From: Enterocloster bolteae | GTDB taxonomy: Bacteria; Bacillota; Clostridia; Lachnospirales; Lachnospiraceae | Length of the DNA: 48,521 nucleotides | Direction: 5' to 3' | Assembly (NCBI GenBank): GCA_021772025.1 | Contig: JAETNT010000030.1 | Location: 1 to 48,521 of the forward strand | Shown: piece by piece, positions 24,813 to 33,226 of the stretch | Layout of the letters: every line of letters starts with the position of its first letter | How positions within the stretch are numbered: position 1 is the first letter of the stretch | Notes under the pieces: generated by a model | Databases searched by the model: none | What the model saw: the letters and a program-made list of their open reading frames with translations, nothing else | Told to the model about the DNA's origin: nothing | Made by a program: the position numbers and the translations under genes

Positions 24813-25950
24813 GTGGTAGAATTGGATCAGTTTAAATATACTCTGTCCACTTTTAAAAAACCATTAGTGGAAGTGAGGGATTCACTTTAACTTAGATGCC
24901 AAGCTGAGAAAAATTGACGAACTGGACAAAAGTATGGAAGAACCCAGCTTTTGGGAAGACTCTGATCGCTCCACTAAGATCGTCAAAGAGACCAAAAATT
25001 TAAAAGATACCGTGGAAAATTACCGCCATTTGGAGAACCTTTACGAAGAGATTGAGCTGATGATCGAAATGGGTTATGAAGAAAACGACCCGGAGGTCAT
25101 TCCTGAGATTCAGTCCATGATGGATGAGTTTACAGCCGGTTTAGAAACCATGCGCCTGTCTACTCTTCTGACAGGAGAATATGACAAATGCAACGCTATT
25201 CTCCGCCTGAACGCCGGGGCAGGCGGCACCGAGTCCTGCGACTGGTGCAGTATGCTGTACCGCATGTACTGCCGCTGGGCAGAAAGCAAAGGTTTTTCTG
25301 TAGATGTGCTGGACTTTTTAGATGGCGATGAGGCCGGTATTAAGTCGGTAACCATCCAGATCAATGGTGAAAATGCTTTTGGGTATTTAAAGTCTGAGCG
25401 GGGGGTCCACCGCTTGGTGCGGATTTCACCCTTTAATGCGGCAGGCAAACGCCAGACTTCTTTTGTGTCCTGTGATGTTATGCCCGATATTGAGGAGGAT
25501 TTAGACGTAGAGATTAATCAGGATGATCTGCGGATTGACACTTACCGTTCCAGCGGAGCAGGCGGACAGCATATTAATAAGACTTCCTCCGCCATCCGCA
25601 TTACCCACATTCCTACCGGGATTGTGGTACAATGCCAGAATGAACGTTCCCAGTTTCAAAATAAAGACAAAGCCATGCAAATGTTAAAAGCTAAACTATA
25701 TATGCTGAAACAGCAGGAAAACGCGGAAAAGCTTTCTGATATTCGGGGTGAAGTTAAAGAGATCGGCTGGGGCAGCCAAATCCGTTCCTATGTCCTCCAG
25801 CCCTACACCATGGTAAAGGATCACAGAACCGGTGAAGAAATAGGCAATGCGGACAGCGTGCTAAACGGCAATTTAGATTCCTTTATCAGCGCCTATTTAA
25901 AATGGCTGAGCCTTGGGTGCCCGGACAAACACGCTCAGATGACAGACTAA
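24813..25950 (+). CDS. prfB: Peptide chain release factor 2 with programmed +1 frameshift
   Basis: Frame 0 runs from GTG 24813 for 25 codons to a TAA stop at 24888-24890 (VVELDQFKYTLSTFKKPLVE... then RDSL). Skipping T24888 continues in the +1 frame to 25950, giving 378 residues in all. The slippery codon CTT (24885-24887) and upstream Shine-Dalgarno-like GAGGGA match known prfB frameshift sites. The body is intact RF2: the anticodon-like SPF in RISPFNAAGKRQTSF and the catalytic GGQ in SSGAGGQHINKTSS. It releases peptides at UGA and UAA codons. Unusual: the frameshift stop is UAA, not the UGA that allows control by RF2 alone. AGCAGGTGA precedes the GTG. Likely co-transcribed with secA. Confidence 0.92.
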
Positions 25951-25977
25951 AACAGAATGTAACAGACAGGATCGATC

Positions 25978-26012
25978 CCAGCCCGGATGGAGGAAACGTC
26001 CGGGCTGGTTTT
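25978..26012 (+). terminator. Intrinsic terminator after prfB
   Basis: CCAGCCCGGA and TCCGGGCTGG arms with an 11-base loop, then TTTT. Confidence 0.85.
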
Positions 26013-26034
26013 GCGATCCTTCCGGAAAAAACGG

Positions 26035-26063
26035 TTGCATACTTGAGATGAATATGATAATAT
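26035..26063 (+). promoter_or_regulatory. Promoter of the ACT protein-hom-lysC operon
   Basis: TTGCAT (26035-26040), 17-base spacer, TAATAT (26058-26063) with TG extension. No riboswitch or T-box structure was recognised in the 63-base leader. Confidence 0.65.
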
Positions 26064-26126
26064 CTTTTTCGTGAATACAAATGTGTTTTTGGTACGGACA
26101 CCCATGAGGCTATAATGAGGAAAATT

Positions 26127-26570
26127 ATGGAAGATAAAAGCAAATATTTTGTGCTAAAGCAAAGGGCGGTTCCTGAGGTCCTGCTGCGGGTGGTGGAAGC
26201 GAAACGGCTTTTAGAATCAGAGAGGGCTATTACGGTTCAGGAGGCTACAGACAGAGTAGGAATCAGCCGAAGCTCTTTTTATAAGTATAAGGATGATATA
26301 TTTCCTTTTTACGATAATGCCAAGGGAAAGACCATTACTCTGGTGATCCAGATGGATGATGAGCAGGGGCGCCTGTCTGATCTTCTTCATGTGGTGGCTG
26401 TCTACAAGGCCAATATTCTGACTATCCATCAGAGTATTCCGGTAAACGGAGTGGCTATGCTGACTTTAAGCGTAGAGGTACAGAGCCATACCGGCAATGT
26501 TTCCAGCATGATAGAAGAGATGGAAAATATGAGAGGAATCCACTACGTAAAAATCTTAGCGAGAGAATAG
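26127..26570 (+). CDS. ACT-domain protein (PheB/UPF0735 family)
   Basis: 147 residues. The N-terminal part (1-65) contains a helix-turn-helix-like stretch (ITVQEATDRVGISRSSFYKYKDDIFPF) and the C-terminal part (70-147) is an ACT domain (KTITLVIQMDDEQGRLSDLLHVVAVYKANILTIHQ landmarks), the module that binds amino acids as effectors. This layout is that of the PheB/UPF0735 family, often next to hom or pheA. A regulatory role in aspartate-family or aromatic amino-acid synthesis is plausible but unproven. Start: the ATG at 26127 has AGGA at proper spacing; the in-frame ATG at 26115 has no comparable site. hom follows after 27 bases. Confidence 0.85.
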   Translation: MEDKSKYFVLKQRAVPEVLLRVVEAKRLLESERAITVQEATDRVGISRSSFYKYKDDIFPFYDNAKGKTITLVIQMDDEQGRLSDLLHVVAVYKANILTIHQSIPVNGVAMLTLSVEVQSHTGNVSSMIEEMENMRGIHYVKILARE

Positions 26571-26597
26571 ACGGAAATCACGGAAAGGGGCAACAAA

Positions 26598-27836
26598 ATG
26601 AGTACAGAGGCAAAACAAAATAAAAAAATAGCTGCTGCGGTTATGGGATACGGAACCATTGGATCAGGAGTAGTGGAGATTCTTGAAGAAAACCGCGATG
26701 TGATAGCAAAGAAAGTAGGAAAAGAGATAGAAGCGAAATACATTTTGGATCTTCGGGAGTTTCCGGGAACTCCGGTAGAAAATAAAATCGTTCATGATAT
26801 TGCCGCTATTACGGAAGATCCGGAAGTAGAGATCGTGGTAGAGGCCATGGGCGGCGTCCACCCGGCCTATGAGTTTGCAAAGGCCTGCCTGACGGCGGGA
26901 AAACATGTCGTTACCTCCAATAAGGCCTTGGTAGCCGCCTGCGGCACTGAGCTTCTGCAGATTGCCCGTAAGAAGCAGGTGAATTTTCTGTTTGAGGCCA
27001 GCACAGGCGGGGGAATCCCTGTAATCCGCACTATGTACCGTTCTCTGTCAGGGGAAAGGATTGAGGAAATTACCGGGATTTTAAATGGCACTACGAACTA
27101 TATCCTGACTAAAATGGATCGGTGCGGCCAGACCTTTGAAAACGCTTTGAAAGAAGCTCAGGATTTAGGGTATGCAGAGAGAAATCCGGAGGCGGACGTA
27201 GAGGGCCATGATACTTGCCGTAAAATTGCGATTTTAACTGCCATGGCCACGGGAAAAGAAGTGAATTATGAGGATATCTACACAGAAGGGATTACAAAAA
27301 TTACAGATGTGGATTTCAAATATGCAGAGAAGCTGGGCAGATCCGTAAAGCTTTTCGGCTCCAGCCGTATGGAAGGGGGCAAGGTTACGGCTTTTGTGGC
27401 TCCGGTAATGATTGGCCCGGAACATCCGCTGTATGCGGTAAACGATGTTTACAATGGCATTGTCATAAAAGGGAACATGCTGGGGACTTCTATGTATTTC
27501 GGCAGCGGTGCGGGGAAGCTTCCTACCGCCAGCGCAGTGGTAGCCGATATGATGGAGGCCGCTATTTACAGCAAAGAAAACATTCCTTTAGGATGGACAG
27601 AGGAAAAGCAGGAGATAGAACCTTTGGAAAACACCTCCTTCCGTTATTTCTTGCGGGTTTCCGGAAACAGCCAGTCACAAAAGGAGCAGGTACTGAAGAT
27701 TTTTCCGGACGGAGAGATTATAGAGCTTTCCGGCTGCCCTGAGTTTGGGGTGCTTACCCCTAAGATGACGGGGGCGGAATTTAATCAGAAAAAAACCGCT
27801 GTCTCTGATATCATAGGCCTGATCCGGGCGGAATGA
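26598..27836 (+). CDS. hom: Homoserine dehydrogenase
   Basis: 412 residues. An N-terminal NAD(P)-binding fold begins AAVMGYGTIGSGVVEIL, the catalytic domain has the family signature region around AEADVEGHDTCRKIAIL (seen as NPEADVEGHDTCRK), and a C-terminal ACT domain (about 345-412, FRYFLRVSGNSQSQKEQVLKIF) allows feedback control by threonine. Catalyses reduction of aspartate semialdehyde to homoserine, the branch to methionine and threonine. GAAAGGGG precedes the ATG. It lies between an ACT-domain protein and lysC (7-base gap), forming a compact aspartate-pathway operon. Confidence 0.95.
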   Translation: MSTEAKQNKKIAAAVMGYGTIGSGVVEILEENRDVIAKKVGKEIEAKYILDLREFPGTPVENKIVHDIAAITEDPEVEIVVEAMGGVHPAYEFAKACLTAGKHVVTSNKALVAACGTELLQIARKKQVNFLFEASTGGGIPVIRTMYRSLSGERIEEITGILNGTTNYILTKMDRCGQTFENALKEAQDLGYAERNPEADVEGHDTCRKIAILTAMATGKEVNYEDIYTEGITKITDVDFKYAEKLGRSVKLFGSSRMEGGKVTAFVAPVMIGPEHPLYAVNDVYNGIVIKGNMLGTSMYFGSGAGKLPTASAVVADMMEAAIYSKENIPLGWTEEKQEIEPLENTSFRYFLRVSGNSQSQKEQVLKIFPDGEIIELSGCPEFGVLTPKMTGAEFNQKKTAVSDIIGLIRAE

Positions 27837-27843
27837 GGAAATT

Positions 27844-29052
27844 ATGCTGATTGTGAAAAAATTCGGAGGGAGCTCCGTTGCAGATAAAGAAAAGATATTT
27901 AACGTGGCAAAGCGCTGTATTGAGGATTACCAGAAAGGCCATGATGTAGTAGTGGTGGTGTCCGCTATGGGAAAGACTACAGACGGACTGTTAACCAAAG
28001 CCCATGAGATTAACTATAATCCTCCTAAAAGGGAGCTGGATATGCTTTTGGTAACCGGGGAACAGGTGTCCGCCGCCTTAATGGCGATGGCCATCCACGC
28101 TTTGGGAGTTCCGGCCATTTCATTAAATGCCGCACAGATTGCCATGCATACTACCAGCGCTTATACGAAAGCCAAGCTGAAAAAAATTGAGACCAACCGG
28201 ATCCGCCATGAGCTGGATTCCCGGAAGATTGTTGTCGTTACAGGATTTCAGGGAATTAACCGGTATGATGATATGACCACTTTGGGGAGAGGGGGGTCCG
28301 ATACCACGGCGGTGGCCATTGCGGCTGCTCTTCACGGGGATCGCTGCGAGATCTACACAGATGTGGAGGGCGTTTACACCGCAGATCCCAGGATTGTGCC
28401 TAATGCCCGCAAGCTTTCGGAGGTTTCCTATGATGAGATGCTGGAGTTTGCGTCATTGGGGGCAAAGGTTCTTCACAACCGTTCTGTGGAGATGGCAAAG
28501 AAATACGGGGTGGAATTGGTAGTTCTTTCAAGCCTTACCAAGACCGGAGGAACCGTAGTAAAGGAGGAGACAAGAGTGGAACGCATGTTGGTAAGCGGCG
28601 TTGCCGTAGACAAAAATACCGCCAGGGTTTCTGTGCTGGGAGTAAAAAACGAGCCGGGAATTGCTTTCCGCATTTTCAATATGCTGGCAAAGAACCAGAT
28701 CAATGTGGATATTATCATCCAGTCTGTAGGGAGAGAGGATAGGAAGGATATTTCCTTTACTGTGGCAAGAACGGATTTGGCAGAGACGCTGGATTTGCTA
28801 AATGAAAATAAAGAAACCTTCACCGCCAGCGGAGTTACCTGCGACGAGACGGTAGCCAAGGTATCAATTATCGGAGCCGGTATGGTCAGCAACCCGGGTG
28901 TTGCCGCCAGGATGTTTGAGGCCCTTGCCAGCGGAAATGTAAATATTAAAATGATTGCTACTTCTGAGATTCGGATTACGGTTCTTATTGACGAGCAGGA
29001 TGCTAACCGGGCTATGCGCCTGGTTCATGATGCCTTTGATCTGGCGGATTAA
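27844..29052 (+). CDS. lysC: Aspartate kinase
   Basis: 402 residues. The N-terminal kinase domain starts VKKFGGSSVADKEKI (KFGGSS motif) and includes TTLGRGGSDTTAVAIAAAL; two C-terminal ACT domains (about 262-402) are set up for feedback by lysine or threonine. It phosphorylates aspartate, the first step toward lysine, threonine and methionine. The length and a monofunctional layout match the Gram-positive LysC type; there is no fusion to homoserine dehydrogenase. It starts seven bases after hom. An intrinsic terminator lies just after the stop, inside the start of the next gene. Confidence 0.95.
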   Translation: MLIVKKFGGSSVADKEKIFNVAKRCIEDYQKGHDVVVVVSAMGKTTDGLLTKAHEINYNPPKRELDMLLVTGEQVSAALMAMAIHALGVPAISLNAAQIAMHTTSAYTKAKLKKIETNRIRHELDSRKIVVVTGFQGINRYDDMTTLGRGGSDTTAVAIAAALHGDRCEIYTDVEGVYTADPRIVPNARKLSEVSYDEMLEFASLGAKVLHNRSVEMAKKYGVELVVLSSLTKTGGTVVKEETRVERMLVSGVAVDKNTARVSVLGVKNEPGIAFRIFNMLAKNQINVDIIIQSVGREDRKDISFTVARTDLAETLDLLNENKETFTASGVTCDETVAKVSIIGAGMVSNPGVAARMFEALASGNVNIKMIATSEIRITVLIDEQDANRAMRLVHDAFDLAD

Positions 29053-29401
29053 TTCCCTTATAGAGACGGCGCAGGCGGAATATGGCCTGCCCTGTCTCTT
29101 TCGCTTTTTCACCGGGCTTTACTGCCCGGGCTGCGGAGGGACCCGGGCGGTAAAGGCTCTGTTGTCCGGGCAGATATTAAGGAGCCTGTATTTTCATCCT
29201 TTTGTATTGTATATAGTAGCGATGGCGGCAGCGGAAACAGCTTTTTGGATAGACGGGCAGTTAAGACCGTCTGCAAAAAAAAACTTCGGCTTTTCCCGCC
29301 GGATCCGCAGGTGGGCAATAGGAGCCTTGACTGTGGTCCTTATCAACTGGATTGTAAAAAATGCGGTTCTGATTTTTTTCGGCATAGCCATGCTCCCCTG
29401 A
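29027..29401 (+). CDS. DUF2752 small membrane protein
   Basis: About 124 residues. The motif GLYCPGCGGTRAVKALLSG is diagnostic for DUF2752, followed by FHPFVLYIVAMAAAETAF and a C-terminal membrane helix (AIGALTVVLINWIVKNAVLIFFGIA, shown by its ends). Two to three membrane segments; function unknown. The start is uncertain: the frame has ATG codons at 29027 and 29030, inside the end of lysC, and no start codon after the lysC stop until past the motif. The lysC terminator hairpin (29062-29109) therefore lies within its early codons. Confidence 0.7.
   Translation: MMPLIWRINSLIETAQAEYGLPCLFRFFTGLYCPGCGGTRAVKALLSGQILRSLYFHPFVLYIVAMAAAETAFWIDGQLRPSAKKNFGFSRRIRRWAIGALTVVLINWIVKNAVLIFFGIAMLP
29062..29109 (+). 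terminator. Intrinsic terminator after lysC, inside the DUF2752 reading frame
   Basis: AGAGAC and GCAGGC pair with GCCTGC and GTCTCT (two helices separated by small internal loops), followed by TTTCGCTTTTT. Confidence 0.7.
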
Positions 29402-29429
29402 ATTATGGGGAGGAATGTACCGCCCTCTG

Positions 29430-30035
29430 CTACGGGACCATCTGATACTGCTCTAAAAGCTCATTAAAGAAAGAAGCGTATTCCGGATCCTTCATGAGAG
29501 AAAGAACAAAGATGTAATAGGCAAAAAATGCCAGGCTGACTACTAATCCTACAATAGAAAGGATGATACCGGCAATGGCGAATCCGTCCATGGGCTGCCC
29601 CTTTTTGGAGAGGATTGCCAGGACAATTCCGGTAATTCCAAGGATAACGGCCAAAGGAGAGGCGCAGCAGGACACAATAGAGAAAATTCCCGAGATCATA
29701 GAAAACACGGCCATAGTATTTTTTTTCTTATAGGGGGGCTGAGGCTGCCCTTGGCCGGGAACCGTATAATAACCATTCTGGTTTCCGCCTTGATAATAGC
29801 CGTTAAAGCCGGACTGCCCGTAGGGATTCTGAGGCGGGTACTGCCAGGGATTCTGCTCCTGGCCGGGATTTTGATTCTGCCCCGGATTTCCATAGGGGGG
29901 TTGCTGCTGGTCAGAATTTCCATAGGGACTTTGAGGCTGCCCTTGGGGCTGTCCGGTTTCCTGCGCTCCCTCAGGGCTGTCCGGTTGCCCGCCATTTGGA
30001 TTTCTATATAAATCATCTCCGTTAAAATCTGACAT
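29430..30035 (-). CDS. DUF4190-type membrane protein with Gln/Pro/Gly/Asn-rich N-terminus
   Basis: 201 residues. Residues 5-105 are of low complexity (repeated QPQGQPQS, PYGN and NPGQ motifs), probably disordered and cytoplasmic. Two membrane helices follow (about 112-140, AVFSMISGIFSIVSCCASPLA, and 155-185), matching the DUF4190 domain, with a short C-terminal tail. Function unknown. Start: the ATG at 30035 lies after GGAGGA with good spacing; an upstream in-frame TTG at 30050 would put the ribosome binding site inside the gene. A promoter (30073-30101) is divergent from that of tex. Confidence 0.75.
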   Translation of the reverse strand: MSDFNGDDLYRNPNGGQPDSPEGAQETGQPQGQPQSPYGNSDQQQPPYGNPGQNQNPGQEQNPWQYPPQNPYGQSGFNGYYQGGNQNGYYTVPGQGQPQPPYKKKNTMAVFSMISGIFSIVSCCASPLAVILGITGIVLAILSKKGQPMDGFAIAGIILSIVGLVVSLAFFAYYIFVLSLMKDPEYASFFNELLEQYQMVP

Positions 30036-30072
30036 AAATATTTCCTCCAATCGTAAACTTAAGTCACAAAGT

Positions 30073-30101
30073 ATTGTAGCATGAAATCCACAGTATGTCC
30101 A
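30073..30101 (-). promoter_or_regulatory. Promoter of the DUF4190 gene
   Basis: On the reverse strand: TGGACA, 17-base spacer, TACAAT. Confidence 0.6.
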
Positions 30102-30145
30102 CTGGTGAACGATTACATATATTTAGGAAAAATCGGATCACGTCC

Positions 30146-30174
30146 TTGCATATACCGCTGCTATGAATTATAAT
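30146..30174 (+). promoter_or_regulatory. Promoter of tex
   Basis: TTGCAT (30146-30151), 17-base spacer, TATAAT (30169-30174). The ~100-base leader holds a hairpin-forming stretch (AGACCGG near 30183 with CCGGTCT near 30213). Confidence 0.75.
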
Positions 30175-30274
30175 AGGCTGGTCAAGACCGGGAGGCCCGG
30201 CTGTTAACGCCGGTCTGGTTTCAGGCTTAAACAAGCCCTTATCTACTGAGGGTACAGACAGAAAAGGAAAGTAT

Positions 30275-32416
30275 ATGGACATTATTAAACAATTACAAGA
30301 AGAATTGCAGATTGGCCGCCACCAGGCAGAGGCGGCAGTAAAATTGATTGATGAGGGAAATACGATTCCCTTTATCGCCCGCTACCGCAAGGAAGCCACA
30401 GGTTCACTGAATGATGAAGTGCTGCGAAACTTAGATGAGCGTCTCCGCTACCTTCGCAATCTGGAAGAGAGAAAGGAGGCGGTTCTTTCCTCCATTCGGG
30501 AGCAGGAAAAGCTTACTCCGGAGTTGGAAAAACAGATTTTGGATGCTGCCACCTTGGTAGCGGTAGAGGATTTATACCGCCCCTACCGTCCAAAACGCCG
30601 GACCAGAGCCACTATTGCCAAGGAAAAAGGGTTAGAGCCCCTGGCAAACCTGATTTCTCTCCAAATGGCAAAGTCGCCTTTGGAGGAGATTGCAAAAGAT
30701 TATATTTCTGAGGAAAAAGGGGTTGCCGATGCCCGGGAGGCTATAGATGGGGCCAAGGATATCCTGGCGGAAACAGTTTCCGATAATGCCGGATTCCGGA
30801 CCTATATCCGCAAGGCGACTATGGATCAGGGACTTCTGTCCTCATCTACCAAAGATGATACGGTTTCTTCTGTTTATGAAATGTATTACCATCACGAGGA
30901 ACCGGTAAAAAAGGCGGCCGGCCACCGGATATTAGCTTTAAACCGTGGAGAGAAGGAAAAAATACTCACTGTAAAAATTATTGCTCCCAGAGACCAGATT
31001 CTCCGCTATTTGGAAAAGCAGCTGATTACCAAGGACAATCCATATACTACGCCAGCTTTAAAAGAGGTGGCGGAGGACAGCTATGACCGCCTGATTTCCC
31101 CGGCTATTGAGCGGGAAATCCGCAGCGCCCTTACAGACATGGCAGAGGATGGCGCTGTTAAGGTGTTCGGAAAGAATCTAGAACAGCTTCTCATGCAGCC
31201 CCCTATTGAAAACCGGGTAGTGCTGGGCTGGGATCCGGCCTTCCGCACCGGCTGCAAGCTGGCGGTAGTAGACGGAACCGGAAAGGTTCTGGATACGGTG
31301 GTGATTTACCCTACCGCCCCCCAGAATAAGGTGGAAGAATCCAAAAAAATCGTTAAAAATCTGATAAAAAAGTATCATATTTCCTTAATTTCTGTAGGAA
31401 ATGGAACTGCTTCCCGGGAATCGGAGCAGGTGATTGTAGATATGTTAAAGGAAATCCCGGAAAAGGTGCAGTATATTATCGTCAACGAAGCCGGAGCTTC
31501 CGTATACTCTGCCAGCAAGCTGGCAACGGAAGAGTTTCCGAAGTTTGATGTGGGGCAGAGAAGCGCGGTATCCATTGCCCGCCGCCTTCAGGATCCTCTG
31601 TCCGAGTTGGTAAAGATTGATCCCAAATCTATCGGTGTGGGTCAATACCAGCACGATATGAACCAGAAGCATTTAAGTGAAACCCTTCAGGGCGTGGTGG
31701 AGGACTGTGTAAACAAGGTGGGCGTGGATTTAAACACTGCCAGCGCGTCCCTTCTGGAATACATTTCCGGCATCAGCAAGGCGCTGGCTAAAAACATTGT
31801 AGCTTATCGGGAGGAAAACGGGGCGTTTACCAACCGAAGGCAGCTGTTAAAAGTAGCCAAGCTTGGCCCAAAAGCTTTTGAACAATGTGCCGGATTTATG
31901 CGGATCAAAGGCGGCGATAACCCGCTGGACGGCACTTCCGTTCACCCTGAGAGTTACGAGGCTGCCGGGAAATTACTGTCCCGTTTAGGCTATGAGCCGG
32001 ATCAAATCCTGACCGGCGGCTTAAAGGGAATCAGCAAAAAAATTACCAATTCCGCCAAACTTTCCGCAGAACTGGGAATTGGAGAAATTACCCTTTTAGA
32101 CATTGCAAAAGAGCTGGAAAAGCCTGCCAGAGATCCTAGGGACGAGATGCCAAAGCCTATTCTGCGTACCGATGTGCTGGACATGAAGGATTTGACGCCG
32201 GGAATGATTTTGAAAGGAACGGTCCGCAATGTCATTGACTTTGGTGCTTTTGTAGATATTGGCGTTCATCAGGACGGCCTGGTACATATCTCCCAGATGA
32301 CAGAAAGGTTTATCAAGCATCCTCTGGAAGCGGTCAGCGTGGGAGATATTGTAGAGGTAAAGGTTCTGTCTGTAGACTTAAATAAAAAAAGAATTTCCCT
32401 TACTATGAAGCTGTAA
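30275..32416 (+). CDS. tex: Tex-family RNA-binding transcription accessory protein
   Basis: 713 residues with Tex architecture: N-terminal helical region (TIPFIARYRKEATGSLNDEVLR), a YqgF-like RNase-H fold (about 318-450, VLGWDPAFRTGCKLAVVDGTG), helix-hairpin-helix repeats (about 490-560, SISKALAKNIVAYREENGAFTNRRQL landmarks) and a C-terminal S1 domain (about 640-712, GMILKGTVRNVIDFGAFVDIG). Tex binds nucleic acids and influences transcription in several bacteria; the precise role is unclear. Expressed from its own promoter, followed by a family II repeat. GAAAGGAAAG precedes the ATG. Confidence 0.95.
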   Translation: MDIIKQLQEELQIGRHQAEAAVKLIDEGNTIPFIARYRKEATGSLNDEVLRNLDERLRYLRNLEERKEAVLSSIREQEKLTPELEKQILDAATLVAVEDLYRPYRPKRRTRATIAKEKGLEPLANLISLQMAKSPLEEIAKDYISEEKGVADAREAIDGAKDILAETVSDNAGFRTYIRKATMDQGLLSSSTKDDTVSSVYEMYYHHEEPVKKAAGHRILALNRGEKEKILTVKIIAPRDQILRYLEKQLITKDNPYTTPALKEVAEDSYDRLISPAIEREIRSALTDMAEDGAVKVFGKNLEQLLMQPPIENRVVLGWDPAFRTGCKLAVVDGTGKVLDTVVIYPTAPQNKVEESKKIVKNLIKKYHISLISVGNGTASRESEQVIVDMLKEIPEKVQYIIVNEAGASVYSASKLATEEFPKFDVGQRSAVSIARRLQDPLSELVKIDPKSIGVGQYQHDMNQKHLSETLQGVVEDCVNKVGVDLNTASASLLEYISGISKALAKNIVAYREENGAFTNRRQLLKVAKLGPKAFEQCAGFMRIKGGDNPLDGTSVHPESYEAAGKLLSRLGYEPDQILTGGLKGISKKITNSAKLSAELGIGEITLLDIAKELEKPARDPRDEMPKPILRTDVLDMKDLTPGMILKGTVRNVIDFGAFVDIGVHQDGLVHISQMTERFIKHPLEAVSVGDIVEVKVLSVDLNKKRISLTMKL

Positions 32417-32420
32417 TATT

Positions 32421-32470
32421 ATGATGCCAGGGTCAAAAGGCCATGTATGACCTTTTGATCCCAACATCAT
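32421..32470. repeat. Palindromic repeat family II, copy 1
   Basis: ATGATGCCAGGGTCAAAAGG pairs with CCTTTTGATCCCAACATCAT across a 10-base loop. Its right arm, reversed, matches 18 of 20 bases of the copy after the zinc-ribbon gene (35211). It begins four bases after the tex stop and could serve as a terminator. Confidence 0.55.
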
Positions 32471-32513
32471 ATTTATACAGTCTTCTGCACGGGAGAAAAT
32501 CAGGAGAATCGTT

Positions 32514-33092
32514 ATGGAAGAGATAAAAAAACAAACACCTCATACGCCCGAGGACGCAGAGAAACAGGAGCAGTTGTCCGGGGCTCCCGGCCAACCGCCG
32601 AAATTTTCATTTCCGGTGGCCTTAAATGCCGGTGAGCTTTGGAAATTCTCTATGTACCATGCCAACCGGGGGTATTTCGGGATATTTAACGGGCTGTTTA
32701 CTGTTGCGGCCCTGTACCTTCTGGTAACTCAGTGGGGGGCGGTAAACGGCCCTTACCGGGTGCTTCTGATCTTGTGCGTTCTGATGTTTACGGTATGGCA
32801 GCCGGGATCTTTGTACTTAAAGGCCAAGCGCCAGGCAAAGGCTCCGGCAGTAAGGGAACCTATGGTTCTGTCCTTTGGAGATTCCGGAGTTACGGTGGAG
32901 CAGAGCGGGCAGATTGGCACGATACCCTGGGAGGCTATGAACCAAATTGTGAGAAATAAGTGGCAATTTATTCTGTATAAAGATCGGATCCATGCTTTTT
33001 TGCTTCCCAAATCGGCAGTAGGCTCAAAAGAAGAAGAGCTTCTGGCATTTTTTAGGGAGAAAATGCCAAAGCGCCGCCGCAAGAACATATAA
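32514..33092 (+). CDS. YcxB-like membrane protein
   Basis: 192 residues. A polar N-terminal tail rich in Pro/Gln/Glu (1-38), two membrane helices close together (about 55-75 and 80-100), then a cytoplasmic domain (105-192) with SFGDSGVTVEQSGQIGTIPWEAMNQIVR and FILYKDRIHAFLLPKSAV, the pattern of the YcxB-like C-terminal (PH-like) domain. Function is unknown in this family. It is a single gene with no clear operon partner; AGGAGAATCGTT precedes the ATG. The highly basic end (MPKRRRKNI) suggests contact with membrane or nucleic acid. Confidence 0.8.
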   Translation: MEEIKKQTPHTPEDAEKQEQLSGAPGQPPKFSFPVALNAGELWKFSMYHANRGYFGIFNGLFTVAALYLLVTQWGAVNGPYRVLLILCVLMFTVWQPGSLYLKAKRQAKAPAVREPMVLSFGDSGVTVEQSGQIGTIPWEAMNQIVRNKWQFILYKDRIHAFLLPKSAVGSKEEELLAFFREKMPKRRRKNI

Positions 33093-33103
33093 ACTCATAA
33101 ATT

Positions 33104-33192
33104 GTAACAGCTCAGGCAGCATCTTCTTGCCCGGCATAGCCGGGCAAGAAGCATCGGATGGACATCGAATTCTCCGCCGTCTGAACTATTAC
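33104..33192. repeat. Repeat family I, copy D (complete element)
   Basis: The most complete copy: left end GTAACAGCTCAGGCAGC, right end GCCGTCTGAACTATTAC (inverted match at 14 of 17 bases), and a perfect internal hairpin, CTTCTTGCCCGGC (33123-33135) with GCCGGGCAAGAAG (33139-33151). About 89 bases in length, intergenic between the YcxB-like gene and tsaE. Confidence 0.65.
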
Positions 33193-33226
33193 CCCCAATT
33201 TTAAAATCAGGTGAGAAAATAAGAAT

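Noticed and set aside
24813..24890. Separate short leader peptide or broken prfB start
   Set aside because: The zero-frame part encodes a normal RF2 N-terminus and ends in a recognisable frameshift site, so it belongs to prfB.
30181..30230. Riboswitch in the tex leader
   Set aside because: Only simple hairpin-forming words are present; no known aptamer pattern was recognised.
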